Below, piece after piece: positions 1 through 5,044 of a stretch of DNA of 19,039 nt; the first letter of the stretch is position 1, and each line of letters begins with the position of its first letter. A program made the position numbers and the translations under genes. The notes beneath the pieces were generated by a model. It did no database searches and was not told the origin of the DNA. It saw nothing but the letters and a program-made list of their open reading frames with translations. This stretch comes from an uncultured Clostridia bacterium (GTDB taxonomy: Bacteria > Bacillota > Clostridia > Christensenellales > Borkfalkiaceae), in NCBI GenBank assembly GCA_944338265.1, contig CALVLO010000157.1, positions 1 through 19,039 of the forward strand, given 5' to 3'.

Positions 1-134
1 TACATGGGACTTTCCTTGATCTCGCTTTTGCGCTCGTCCCTCGATGGCGTTTCGTACCGCAGGAACACCGCGCCCTGATCGCCCAGATCTTTCCGTTCAA
101 ATCCGTACAAATTCAGTCTTGCTGCGATCTCCAT
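1..134 (-). CDS. partial hypothetical protein of the mobile element (N-terminal 44 residues)
   Basis: An open frame on the minus strand starts with ATG at 134 and runs off the left edge, so only the first 44 residues are visible (starting MEIAARLNLYGFERKDLGD). It is charged and hydrophilic, with no signal peptide or membrane segment in the visible part. The start is supported by a GAGGG Shine-Dalgarno motif seven or eight bases upstream. It begins 9 nt after the stop codon of the 78-residue gene, so the two are almost certainly co-transcribed and probably translationally coupled. I do not recognise the family. Its place downstream of the leftward switch promoter makes it a likely mobile-element gene. 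Confidence 0.5.
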   Translation of the reverse strand, partial: MEIAARLNLYGFERKDLGDQGAVFLRYETPSRDERKSEIKESPM

Positions 135-143
135 AGCTTTCCC

Positions 144-380
144 TCATCTCACAATGTCGCACGCCGTGTCGATCGCTTTGAGCGTCTCTTTTGCATCGCA
201 CACCATGACCGTATCTTCGATTACCCGCATATCCAGCCCCAAAAGGACATGCGCGGCAAGATCTTCCGCCTGTTTCCGGAGCAGCTTGTCCTGCGCCCGC
301 ACGCTCTGCGCATACTTTTCCGCCCCGCAGAACTCCAAAAAACGCTCGTACTCCTCTTCCGTCATCCGGACTGTGATCAT
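144..380 (-). CDS. small hypothetical protein, mobile-element operon
   Basis: This is a complete 78-residue protein starting MITVRMTEEEYERFLEFCG. A perfect AGGAGG Shine-Dalgarno at 388-393 precedes the ATG at 380 by seven bases, which fixes the start. The sequence is charged and predicted mostly helical (runs such as MTEEEYERFLEF and RAQDKLLRKQAEDLAAHVL) and has no membrane segment. The opening 'ITVRMTEEEYERF' resembles the ribbon-helix or helix openings of small DNA-binding or relaxosome accessory proteins, but that is only a resemblance and I do not assign a function. It lies in a tight leftward cluster (stop 9 nt before the next ATG) downstream of the divergent promoter at 757-785, so it is probably under control of the repressor at 835-1188. 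Confidence 0.65.
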   Translation of the reverse strand: MITVRMTEEEYERFLEFCGAEKYAQSVRAQDKLLRKQAEDLAAHVLLGLDMRVIEDTVMVCDAKETLKAIDTACDIVR

Positions 381-396
381 AAAAATTCCTCCTGAC

Positions 397-558
397 TTAC
401 CGCCTCATGGCGGGTTTTTCCTGTTTTCCTTCGCGCCGGGGATTTTGCCCGGCTTCGAGCGCGGCGTTTTTCCCCGATTTCGGGGATATTCCCGCCGACG
501 TCGTCGCCCTGATCCGCGCCGCCCCTCCCCGCTTGCGGGGATTATCTGCACGCAGCAT
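397..558 (-). CDS. possible 53-residue basic peptide gene
   Basis: A minus-strand frame runs from ATG at 558 to TAA at 397 and encodes a 53-residue, strongly basic peptide (starts MLRADNPRKRGG, ends EKPAMRR). Its stop codon lies four bases before the Shine-Dalgarno of the 78-residue gene, a spacing typical of an operon. Against it, the upstream Shine-Dalgarno is weak (GAGAAGAG), the frame runs through several GC-rich hairpins, and the composition is low-complexity. The same bases may act only as structured leader RNA. I recognise no family. Confidence 0.25.
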   Translation of the reverse strand: MLRADNPRKRGGAARIRATTSAGISPKSGKNAALEAGQNPRREGKQEKPAMRR

Positions 559-723
559 TGCTGCGATCTCTTCTCTCTGATCCCCGTTTCCCCGGGGATC
601 GCCCTATGTCTCCCCCGCCCTAAGCGTTCACGGCTTTCCCGCCGTGAACGCCAAGTCAGGAGAACTGCCGATGCGGAGGTACGACCTCCCGCTCCTTTTC
701 AGCGCCGCCTCGCGGCATCGGCA
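400..723. other. hairpin-dense leader of the leftward operon
   Basis: This stretch contains at least eight perfect short hairpins: 400-413 (CCGCC/GGCGG); one near 435-449; 472-485 (CCCCGA-TT-TCGGGG); 527-540 (CCCCGC-TT-GCGGGG); 551-565; 579-600 (GATCCCCG/CGGGGATC); 624-651 (11-bp stem GCGTTCACGGC with a TTTCCC loop); and a branched structure with outer stem 666-674/715-723 enclosing GGAGGT-ACG-ACCTCC (675-689). The heptamer CGGGGAT recurs at 437, 481, 536 and 593, and three of these copies are the 3' arm of a hairpin. If the promoter at 757-785 is used, the whole stretch is transcribed as a 5' leader of about 370 nt ahead of the 78-residue gene. No firm coding gene lies here beyond the tentative 53-residue frame. 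Confidence 0.6.
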
Positions 724-730
724 TATTTTT

Positions 731-747
731 ACACAGATTTTCTGTGT
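731..747. promoter_or_regulatory. operator O1 (repressor binding site)
   Basis: A perfect 17-bp inverted repeat, ACACAGA-TTT-TCTGTGT. It is the first of three related palindromes with centres at 739, 771 and 801. It lies just downstream of the expected start point of the leftward promoter (757-785), where bound repressor would block clearance. That the adjacent XRE repressor binds it is inferred from arrangement. Confidence 0.65.
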
Positions 748-756
748 TTTTTCTGC

Positions 757-785
757 ATTTTATCACAGATTTTTTGTGTTGTCAA
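757..785 (-). promoter_or_regulatory. leftward promoter of the element operon
   Basis: On the minus strand, a consensus -35 TTGACA (785 to 780) is separated by exactly 17 bp from the -10 hexamer TAAAAT (762 to 757). This is the best sigma-70/sigma-A type promoter in the window. It drives transcription left into the hairpin-rich leader and the small genes at 1-380. Operator O2 fills its spacer and O1 lies just past the expected start site, so it should be repressible. Confidence 0.75.
764..778. promoter_or_regulatory. operator O2 (repressor binding site)
   Basis: CACAGA-TTT-TTTGTG is the same palindrome as O1 and O3 with one mismatched pair. It sits entirely within the 17-bp spacer between the -35 and -10 of the leftward promoter, so occupancy would exclude RNA polymerase directly. 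Its centre is 32 bp from O1 and 30 bp from O3, about three helical turns each, which places the sites on one face of the DNA. Confidence 0.6.
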
Positions 786-812
786 GTATGGAATACAGAT
801 TTTCTGTATAAT
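784..812 (+). promoter_or_regulatory. rightward promoter of the repressor gene
   Basis: A consensus -10 TATAAT at 807-812 lies 22 bp before the ATG at 835. At 17-bp spacing the -35 position (784-789, AAGTAT) is poor. A better hexamer, TTGTCA (779-784), is 22 bp away, which is too far. The promoter is therefore probably weak or helped by bound repressor at O2, as in some phage maintenance promoters. That last point is speculation. Confidence 0.45.
793..809. promoter_or_regulatory. operator O3 (repressor binding site)
   Basis: A perfect 17-bp inverted repeat, ATACAGA-TTT-TCTGTAT. It overlaps the first bases of the rightward -10 hexamer TATAAT (807-812) in front of the repressor gene, which suggests the repressor limits its own synthesis. 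Confidence 0.65.
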
Positions 813-834
813 TCATAAAAAAGAGAGGTGTTTT

Positions 835-1188
835 ATGGAAAAAACAGCTTTTAGTATCCGTTTAAAAGAGCTTCGCAAAGAAAATAAAGTTACACAAAAA
901 GATCTTGCAAAATATTTAAATCTCACAGCGAATAGTATTTGCGAATGGGAAAACTCACGAAGCGAACCAAGCATTTCTTCCTTGTCAAAAATCTCATCAT
1001 TTTTTAAGTGTTCAATAGATTACCTCGTAGGACGCGAAGATGATTTCGGAAATATTGTGATTTATGAAGAAAACACCCCTGCACTTACCGTGCAGGAACA
1101 AAATCTCTTGCAGGATTTTCGCAAGCTCGTCCCCGAAATGCAGTCGTATATCGAGGGCATTGTGCATAGCTTAGCCGTCGCGGGATGA
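835..1188 (+). CDS. XRE-family (Cro/CI-type) repressor of the mobile element
   Basis: This 117-residue protein has an N-terminal helix-turn-helix domain of the XRE/HTH_3 family at about residues 5-63. Visible marks are RLKELRKENKVTQKDLA (helices 1-2), the recognition-helix region TANSICEWENSRSEPS, and the typical closing FKCSIDYLVGRED. The C-terminal 50 residues are short and show no LexA/CI-type self-cleavage peptidase, so release of repression would need another factor. The frame is open far upstream, but the ATG at 835 is chosen because GAGAGG lies seven bases before it, homology begins there, and the operators lie just upstream. The gene is notably AT-richer than its surroundings. It is divergent from the leftward operon, with three ACAGA-TTT-TCTGT operators between, so it probably controls both promoters. 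Confidence 0.88.
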   Translation: MEKTAFSIRLKELRKENKVTQKDLAKYLNLTANSICEWENSRSEPSISSLSKISSFFKCSIDYLVGREDDFGNIVIYEENTPALTVQEQNLLQDFRKLVPEMQSYIEGIVHSLAVAG

Positions 1189-1215
1189 CAAATTCCTTTC
1201 CGTTATGTTAGAATT

Positions 1216-1239
1216 CTCCTAAATCATTTCATTTAGGAG
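1216..1239 (+). promoter_or_regulatory. hairpin sequestering a Shine-Dalgarno, or weak terminator
   Basis: CTCCTAAAT (1216-1224) pairs perfectly with ATTTAGGAG (1231-1239) around a 6-nt loop. The right arm contains the AGGAGG that would serve the ATG at 1250 or the GTG at 1246, so the folded RNA would hide that ribosome site. It is followed by GGTTTTG, so it might instead be a weak terminator for the repressor transcript. Confidence 0.5.
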
Positions 1240-1249
1240 GGTTTTGTGA

Positions 1250-1297
1250 ATGACAGAACTGGAAAAAAAATCATTCTCACCTGCGCCACTGCGTTGA
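1250..1297 (+). CDS. possible 15-residue leader peptide upstream of the integrase
   Basis: An ATG at 1250, nine bases after the AGGAGG at 1235-1240, opens a frame that ends at TGA 1295-1297 and encodes MTELEKKSFSPAPLR. It has the best Shine-Dalgarno/start pair between the repressor and the integrase, but the product is too short to judge by composition. The roughly 230 bp between it and the integrase ATG contain a small hairpin (AGGCTC/GAGCCT near 1336) and a run of nine A residues around 1320. They hold no other gene that I can support. The alternative is that the GTG at 1246 starts a longer integrase. Confidence 0.25.
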   Translation: MTELEKKSFSPAPLR

Positions 1298-1524
1298 TAC
1301 ACTTGGTCAATCAGGACGCAAAAAAAAACGCCGCAGGCTCGCAAGAGCCTACGACGGGGCACACGGACGACAATGCAATTGTCGCCCTCTCTATTTTACA
1401 GGAGGTGGTGCATCAACGAGCACAACAAACCACGCCATCCGTCGCTCCTAAAAAAGAGAACGAACGGCAAAAACTCATTGCGCTGAAATCGGCACTTTAC
1501 TTCACAAGAAAGGAGATCAGTAAA

Positions 1525-2550
1525 ATGCCGACTATTTTCCAAAAACTATTCACAATTGATATTCCCGTCCACGTTCGGCAGAAAAAGAACGGCGTTTATG
1601 AAGCACGGTACCGTGCTAATGGTTTCGACATCAGCGTTTCATCGGTCGATTTCGAGCAATTAAAGCCGAAATTCCTTGCCGAACTCTTAAAACAGAGCGA
1701 GAGCTGCGCGTCAGACACACCAAAACCTGCTTGCAATATTCTTTTCAAAGAGATTGCCGAAAAATGGTTGGAAATCAAAAAGCCTTCGATCAAAGAACCC
1801 TCGTATCACTTCTACACGGGATTATTCCGAAGCAACATTCTCCCTGCGCTCGGTGATCGCGTTTTACAAGAGATCAAACAATCGGACGTACAGCAGCTCA
1901 TCAACCAATACATGACCGACGGCAAGCGCCGCACGGCAATGAAGATCTATCAAACCCTGAATGCGATCTTCGACTTTGCGTTGGGCGAGGAGCTGATCAT
2001 CCGTTCCCCTATGCGCCTGTTAAAGCCGCCGAAGTACGAAGAAAATAACGGAACGGCGCTCACGCTTGAAGAGGAGCGGGAGCTCCTACAAAAGATAGGC
2101 GAAAGCAAATGTACCGCCGAAGTAGGCAACGCGCTGCGGTTTTTGCTTTATACGGGAATACGGAGAAGCGAACTCGCGTCCGCTCAGATCGAGGACGGGT
2201 TCGTCCGCGTCGTTTGCGCCAAAGTACGAAAAGGGTATCGGGAACGGCAGCGTCTCATTCCGATTACCCCCATGCTTGCACGGCATCTTCCAAAGATCGA
2301 GCTTGACAAGCTGCGCACGGTGCGGCCGGACGCGCTCACGCAGGCGATGAAACGGCTCATGCCGACGCACCACCTGCACGAGCTGCGGCACACATTCATA
2401 ACGAGATGTCAGGAATGCGGCGTCGCGCGCGAGGTCGTTTCTGTATGGGCGGGACACGCTGCGGACAGCACCATGACGAGCAACGTCTACACGCATTTTT
2501 CGCCGGAATTCATGAAAAAAGAGGCGGCAAAGATTATATATAATCTTTGA
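1525..2550 (+). CDS. int: site-specific tyrosine recombinase (integrase)
   Basis: A 341-residue phage/ICE-type integrase that cuts and rejoins DNA through a 3'-phosphotyrosine. An N-terminal arm-site domain (about residues 16-55, KNGVYEARYRANG) is followed by a core-binding helical domain (about 70-165, FKEIAEKWLEIKKPS). The catalytic domain shows Arg213 in TGIRRSEL, a probable beta-hairpin lysine in KVRKGYRERQ, His285 and Arg288 in HELRHTF, His311 in WAGHA, and the nucleophile Tyr322 in VYTHF. All expected catalytic residues are present, so it looks functional. ATG 1525 is chosen because AGGAG lies nine bases upstream and the family homology begins there. The same frame is open back to a GTG at 1246, but those 93 residues match no integrase domain. 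The gene ends about 100 bp from the 3' end of tRNA-Gln, the usual layout for tRNA-targeting integrases. Confidence 0.93.
   Translation: MPTIFQKLFTIDIPVHVRQKKNGVYEARYRANGFDISVSSVDFEQLKPKFLAELLKQSESCASDTPKPACNILFKEIAEKWLEIKKPSIKEPSYHFYTGLFRSNILPALGDRVLQEIKQSDVQQLINQYMTDGKRRTAMKIYQTLNAIFDFALGEELIIRSPMRLLKPPKYEENNGTALTLEEERELLQKIGESKCTAEVGNALRFLLYTGIRRSELASAQIEDGFVRVVCAKVRKGYRERQRLIPITPMLARHLPKIELDKLRTVRPDALTQAMKRLMPTHHLHELRHTFITRCQECGVAREVVSVWAGHAADSTMTSNVYTHFSPEFMKKEAAKIIYNL
2528..2549. repeat. perfect 22-bp palindrome at the end of int
   Basis: CAAAGATTATA followed directly by its reverse complement, with no spacer, overlaps the last codons and the stop of the integrase gene. It is AT-rich and has no U-tract, so it is more likely a protein-binding site or an RNA hairpin end than a standard terminator. 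Confidence 0.6.
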
Positions 2551-2553
2551 CCA

Positions 2554-2580
2554 CCCCGTTTTAGTCCCCGTTTAGTCCCC
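2554..2580. repeat. short tandem repeats between int and attachment site
   Basis: CCCCGTTTTAGT is followed by CCCCGTTTAGT and then another CCCC, giving two direct repeats of 12 and 11 bp. Direct repeats of this size next to the core site are typical of integrase arm-type binding sites. That role is inferred only from position. Confidence 0.4.
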
Positions 2581-2587
2581 AAATGAA

Positions 2588-2642
2588 GAAAAAACAACCC
2601 CGCATATTGTGGTATTTCCGCTAAAAAACACAATATACAGGG
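2588..2642 (-). terminator. rho-independent terminator downstream of tRNA-Gln
   Basis: Read on the minus strand, CCC plus ATATTGTG (2636 to 2629) pairs with CACAATAT (2611 to 2604) and GGGG (2601 to 2598). The stem has a short internal mismatch and a loop of about 17 nt. It is followed by TTGTTTTTTC, a good U-tract. It would end the tRNA transcript, and since it lies on the element side of the tRNA it was probably supplied by the element. Confidence 0.55.
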
Positions 2643-2646
2643 TCTT

Positions 2647-2680
2647 TGGCTGGGGTAGCTGGATTCGAACCAACGAATGA
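2647..2680. other. presumed attachment site (att) at the 3' end of tRNA-Gln
   Basis: The integrase gene ends about 100 bp from the 3' end of the tRNA, and tyrosine recombinases of this type commonly recombine within the T-arm and acceptor 3' half. The core would lie here and be repeated at the far end of the element, which lies left of this window. The exact core cannot be read without the second copy. Confidence 0.4.
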
Positions 2681-2721
2681 CGGAGTCAGAGTCCGTTGCC
2701 TTACCGCTTGGCGACACCCCA
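2647..2721 (-). tRNA. tRNA-Gln (anticodon CUG)
   Basis: The minus strand from 2721 to 2651 folds as a standard cloverleaf. The acceptor stem is TGGGGTG/TACCCCA, the D-arm contains GCCAAGCGGTAAGGC, the anticodon stem is ACGGA/TCCGT with loop CTCTGAC (anticodon CTG), and the T-arm is GTTGG-TTCGAAT-CCAGC. The discriminator is G (2650), typical of glutamine tRNAs, and the CCA end is encoded at 2649-2647. The 3' half faces the integrase gene. Confidence 0.95.
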
Positions 2722-2853
2722 ATATGAAACTGACATTTCCGCGCAGTTTGCCAAACATCGGCTAACAGTGGCGGGCAGCTCTTTCCAGAGGTCAACCTTC
2801 CCCCAAAATGCACCCTGCCCGAAAGCCGATAAACAGCGCTTCAACGGAGTTTC

Positions 2854-2882
2854 ATTTTACCACCCATCGGGAAAATTATCAA
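2854..2882 (-). promoter_or_regulatory. promoter reading toward tRNA-Gln
   Basis: On the minus strand TTGATA (2882 to 2877) is spaced exactly 17 bp from TAAAAT (2859 to 2854), a good sigma-A type match pointing at the tRNA about 130 bp away. An overlapping alternative is TTGTCA (2905 to 2900), N18, TGATAA. The rest of 2722-2979 holds no gene that I can support. Confidence 0.5.
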
Positions 2883-2979
2883 GCGTTTTTCGAGCGATTT
2901 GACAAAAAAATTCCTTTTCGAGCAAAAAATTTTTGTGCCCGCCGCGCAAACGCGCATAGCATAGAGCAAGAGGTGACAC

Positions 2980-3792
2980 ATGCAACTTTCATCCTTGATC
3001 GGAAAGCCCATACTCACCCGCGCGGGCGATGCGCTCGGCTATGTGATCGCAGCCCGCCCCACGCGCGATTTGAAAAAGCTCGCCTGCCTCGTCTGCGCGG
3101 ACGGCGACGAGAACGACTTCATTCTCCCCGCCCGCGCCGTCCTCTCCGCGCCGGAAACGGCGGATGCGGTGATCGCAGGCGGCGCGCGGCTGAACGCCCC
3201 GACGGGCATCCCGAGCCCCATCGGCAAGCGCGCCTATTCGCATACGGGAGAGTCGCTCGGCACGATCTCCGACGTCCTGCTCGGCGAGGCGTCCGCCCTC
3301 GTGCTCTCTTCTGCGGAGGCGCCGATCATGGCGGATCGCGCGGTGATCGGGGAGACGGTGATCGTGTACCCGGACGCCGAACAGCGGCGGCACGCGCCCT
3401 CTGCCCGAGGCTCCGCGCGCACAGGGCAAACGGGCGGAAAAAGCGCCCAAAAACGCCCAAAAACGGCGCAAACACAGCCACAGGAAGGCGAGAGCGCACC
3501 CCCGCCCATGTCCGCCGTCGGGCGGGCAGAGGCAGATTTTCCCGATACCATGTCCGAGGCGCCCCCGCCGCAAACGCCGCCCAAGCGGAGCGAGCCCGCA
3601 CCGCCGCAGCATTTTCGCATTGATCGGACCAATCTTTTGGGGCGGCGACTGAAAAAGAGCGTCTACGACGAGACGGGCGCGCCCATTGCGCGCGCAGGCG
3701 AGCGCATCACGCCCGAGATCGTTACCAGGGCGCGGCGCAAAAACAGGCTGCTTGCCCTTACCGTGAATACGCTGACGAACATCGACGTGTAA
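2980..3792 (+). CDS. PRC-barrel domain protein
   Basis: This 270-residue soluble protein has two PRC-barrel-like units. One is at about residues 1-60 (LIGKPILTRAGDALGYVIAA...) and the other at about 78-130 (PIGKRAYSHTGESLGTISDVLLG). PRC-barrels are small beta-barrels found in photosynthetic reaction-centre H subunits, RimM and YlmC/YmxH-type Firmicute proteins, where they mediate protein or RNA contacts. Then comes a disordered linker of about 80 residues, rich in Pro, Gln, Ala and Lys. A conserved-looking C-terminal module (about 212-270) follows: LLGRRLKKSVYDETGAPIARAGERITPEIV. The start ATG 2980 follows GAGGTGA with short spacing. TTGACA at 2899-2904 could be its -35, but no good -10 follows. 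It stands alone, convergent with the operon at 4130-18897. Cellular role unknown. Confidence 0.75.
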   Translation: MQLSSLIGKPILTRAGDALGYVIAARPTRDLKKLACLVCADGDENDFILPARAVLSAPETADAVIAGGARLNAPTGIPSPIGKRAYSHTGESLGTISDVLLGEASALVLSSAEAPIMADRAVIGETVIVYPDAEQRRHAPSARGSARTGQTGGKSAQKRPKTAQTQPQEGESAPPPMSAVGRAEADFPDTMSEAPPPQTPPKRSEPAPPQHFRIDRTNLLGRRLKKSVYDETGAPIARAGERITPEIVTRARRKNRLLALTVNTLTNIDV

Positions 3793-3793
3793 A

Positions 3794-3823
3794 TGCGCGG
3801 CGGCACGAAAGTGCCGCCGCGCA
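3794..3823 (+). terminator. GC-rich stem-loop after the PRC-barrel gene
   Basis: A perfect 13-bp stem (TGCGCGGCGGCAC with its complement) closed by a GAAA tetraloop starts one base after the stop codon. The following bases (GAGTTAAAAAT) lack a U-tract, so it may terminate weakly or mainly protect the mRNA 3' end. Confidence 0.5.
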
Positions 3824-3845
3824 GAGTTAAAAATCCCCCCTTAAT

Positions 3846-4012
3846 CCCCCCTTAAAGCGGCAAAGCCGCGTTAAGGGGGGCGGTAGTGAAGTCCCCTGCA
3901 ACGTAGCCGCGTTAAGGGGAGCAGGTGGTGAAGTCACCTGCAACGTAGCCGCGTTAAGGGGGGCAGGTGGTGACCCCCCCTTGAAAGCAACGCAGTTGCG
4001 TTAAAGGGGCGG
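3846..4012. repeat. GC-rich palindromic repeat cluster
   Basis: The cluster opens with the palindrome CCCCCCTTAAAGCGGC-AAA-GCCGCGTTAAGGGGGG (3846-3880). A 42-bp unit containing GCAACGTAGCCGCGTTAAGGGG follows, with copies starting at 3898 and 3940 and a partial copy before them. The cluster closes with a related palindrome at about 3975-4009 (CCCCTTGAAAGCAACGCA/TTGCGTTAAAGGGG). The same core recurs at 18934-18968, so this is a dispersed genomic repeat and not a single-locus structure. It has no coding potential. Confidence 0.75.
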
Positions 4013-4014
4013 GA

Positions 4015-4055
4015 AAAACACACCCCTGCGGGCAAAGCCCGCAGGGGTGTGTTTT
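4015..4055. terminator. strong bidirectional terminator
   Basis: A perfect 19-bp stem (4015-4033 with 4037-4055) around an AAA loop has an A-tract on the left and TTTT on the right, so it works in either direction. It lies between two convergent units: the PRC-barrel gene from the left and the giant-protein operon from the right. Positions 4056-4129 beyond it show nothing notable. Confidence 0.85.
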
Positions 4056-4129
4056 ATGTTATTTTGCAAATCCTTAGCAAAATGCCTTTCTGCAAAACTC
4101 TCAATGAGAAATGCTGCTGTTCCAAGCCC

Positions 4130-5023
4130 TTAGCGGGATTTGCGGAGGTTTTCGGCGTCGGCGGTTTTATCGAGCGAGACCTTCCCGTTCACGAGATCGC
4201 CGATATTCGCCTGCACGAACTCCTCCCCCTCCGCGGCGGGCGTGCCGCTTACGCGGAGCTTGACGAACTTCTTTTTTAAGAGCTCTTCCGTCGTTTTGAA
4301 GGGGATGGAAAACGCCTTTTGCGGGGCAGCCGCGTTTTTATTGCGGGCGATGCCCCACCGCGCCGCAGCCGCCTGCAAAAGCTCGCAGGCGAACCGCGCT
4401 TTGCGGTCTGACGTGATCTTTAAGAGGAAGGGCGTATTTGCATAGCGCTTAACGCCGCGCATATCGATGCCGTGGTACTTGCTATCTTTGAGCTTTTCCG
4501 GGTCGAGCGCGAACGCCACGCAAAGGCGCCTGCCCTTAAAGAGGATGTTTGCAACGTGCTTTTTGCCCGCATAGATGCGCTCGTGCCGCCAGCTGACCGC
4601 ACGTTTGAGCGCGGGATGCGCCGCGATCTCCGCCACGATGGCGCCGTAGCGCGCCTGCTGTTCCGGCGGGGACTGCACAAGCTTTGCAAAAAAGCTGAAG
4701 TTGTAGTGATAGTAGACCTTCTTGCCCGTCTTTTCGTCCACCTGCACCACCGTTTCCGATTCCGTTTCCGGGTCGAAATCGGCGGGGATGATCTCCAAAT
4801 CTTCGGGCTCGATCACAGAGATGCCCACTTCCTCCTCGACGGGCAAGTAAACCGTTGCCCTGCCGGAGGGAAGCGTCCTCTGTTCGATGGTGTTCAAGCC
4901 ATCGTTTGGCGCCCTGCGGCGCGCCGCCCGCGCAGCCGAAGCTGCGAGGACGGCGATCGCCACCGCCAAGCACACCGCGATCACAAGAAATACGATGATC
5001 GCCGCCAATAAACCGCTGTTCAT
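4130..5023 (-). CDS. membrane-anchored protein of unrecognised family
   Basis: A 297-residue protein with one N-terminal membrane segment (about residues 5-32, LLAAIIVFLVIAVCLAVAIAV) followed by RAARRR, which suggests an N-out or signal-anchor topology. An acidic stretch at about 60-95 (PVEEEVGISVIEPEDLEIIP) leads to a folded domain at about 104-225. Its landmarks are YHYNFSFFAKLVQS, SWRHERIYAGKKHVANILFKG, LCVAFALDPEKLKDSKYHG and KRYANTPFLLKITSDRKA. I have the impression this domain recurs as an uncharacterised module in Firmicute membrane proteins, but I cannot name it. The start ATG 5023 has GGAGGTG seven bases upstream. It begins 21 bp after the giant-protein stop codon, so it is the second cistron of that operon. 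A partner or processing role is plausible but unproven. Confidence 0.8.
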   Translation of the reverse strand: MNSGLLAAIIVFLVIAVCLAVAIAVLAASAARAARRRAPNDGLNTIEQRTLPSGRATVYLPVEEEVGISVIEPEDLEIIPADFDPETESETVVQVDEKTGKKVYYHYNFSFFAKLVQSPPEQQARYGAIVAEIAAHPALKRAVSWRHERIYAGKKHVANILFKGRRLCVAFALDPEKLKDSKYHGIDMRGVKRYANTPFLLKITSDRKARFACELLQAAAARWGIARNKNAAAPQKAFSIPFKTTEELLKKKFVKLRVSGTPAAEGEEFVQANIGDLVNGKVSLDKTADAENLRKSR

Positions 5024-5044
5024 ACTTTCACCTCCGTCTTGCGC

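Noticed and set aside
154..834. In-frame N-terminal extension of the XRE repressor (including an ATG at 671 with AGGAGA upstream)
   Set aside because: The extension runs through the operators, the promoters and the hairpin region and has no family similarity. The ATG at 835 has a good ribosome site and the HTH domain begins there.
1246..1524. Longer integrase starting at GTG 1246
   Set aside because: The extra 93 residues match no integrase domain, and ATG 1525 has a good AGGAG site. Kept only as a finding.
2487..2813. A 108-codon minus-strand frame across the tRNA region
   Set aside because: It spans the tRNA-Gln gene and the end of the integrase and has no family features. It is a chance frame.
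3846..4012. CRISPR array
   Set aside because: The repeats are adjacent tandem and palindromic copies with no unique spacers of regular length and no cas genes nearby.
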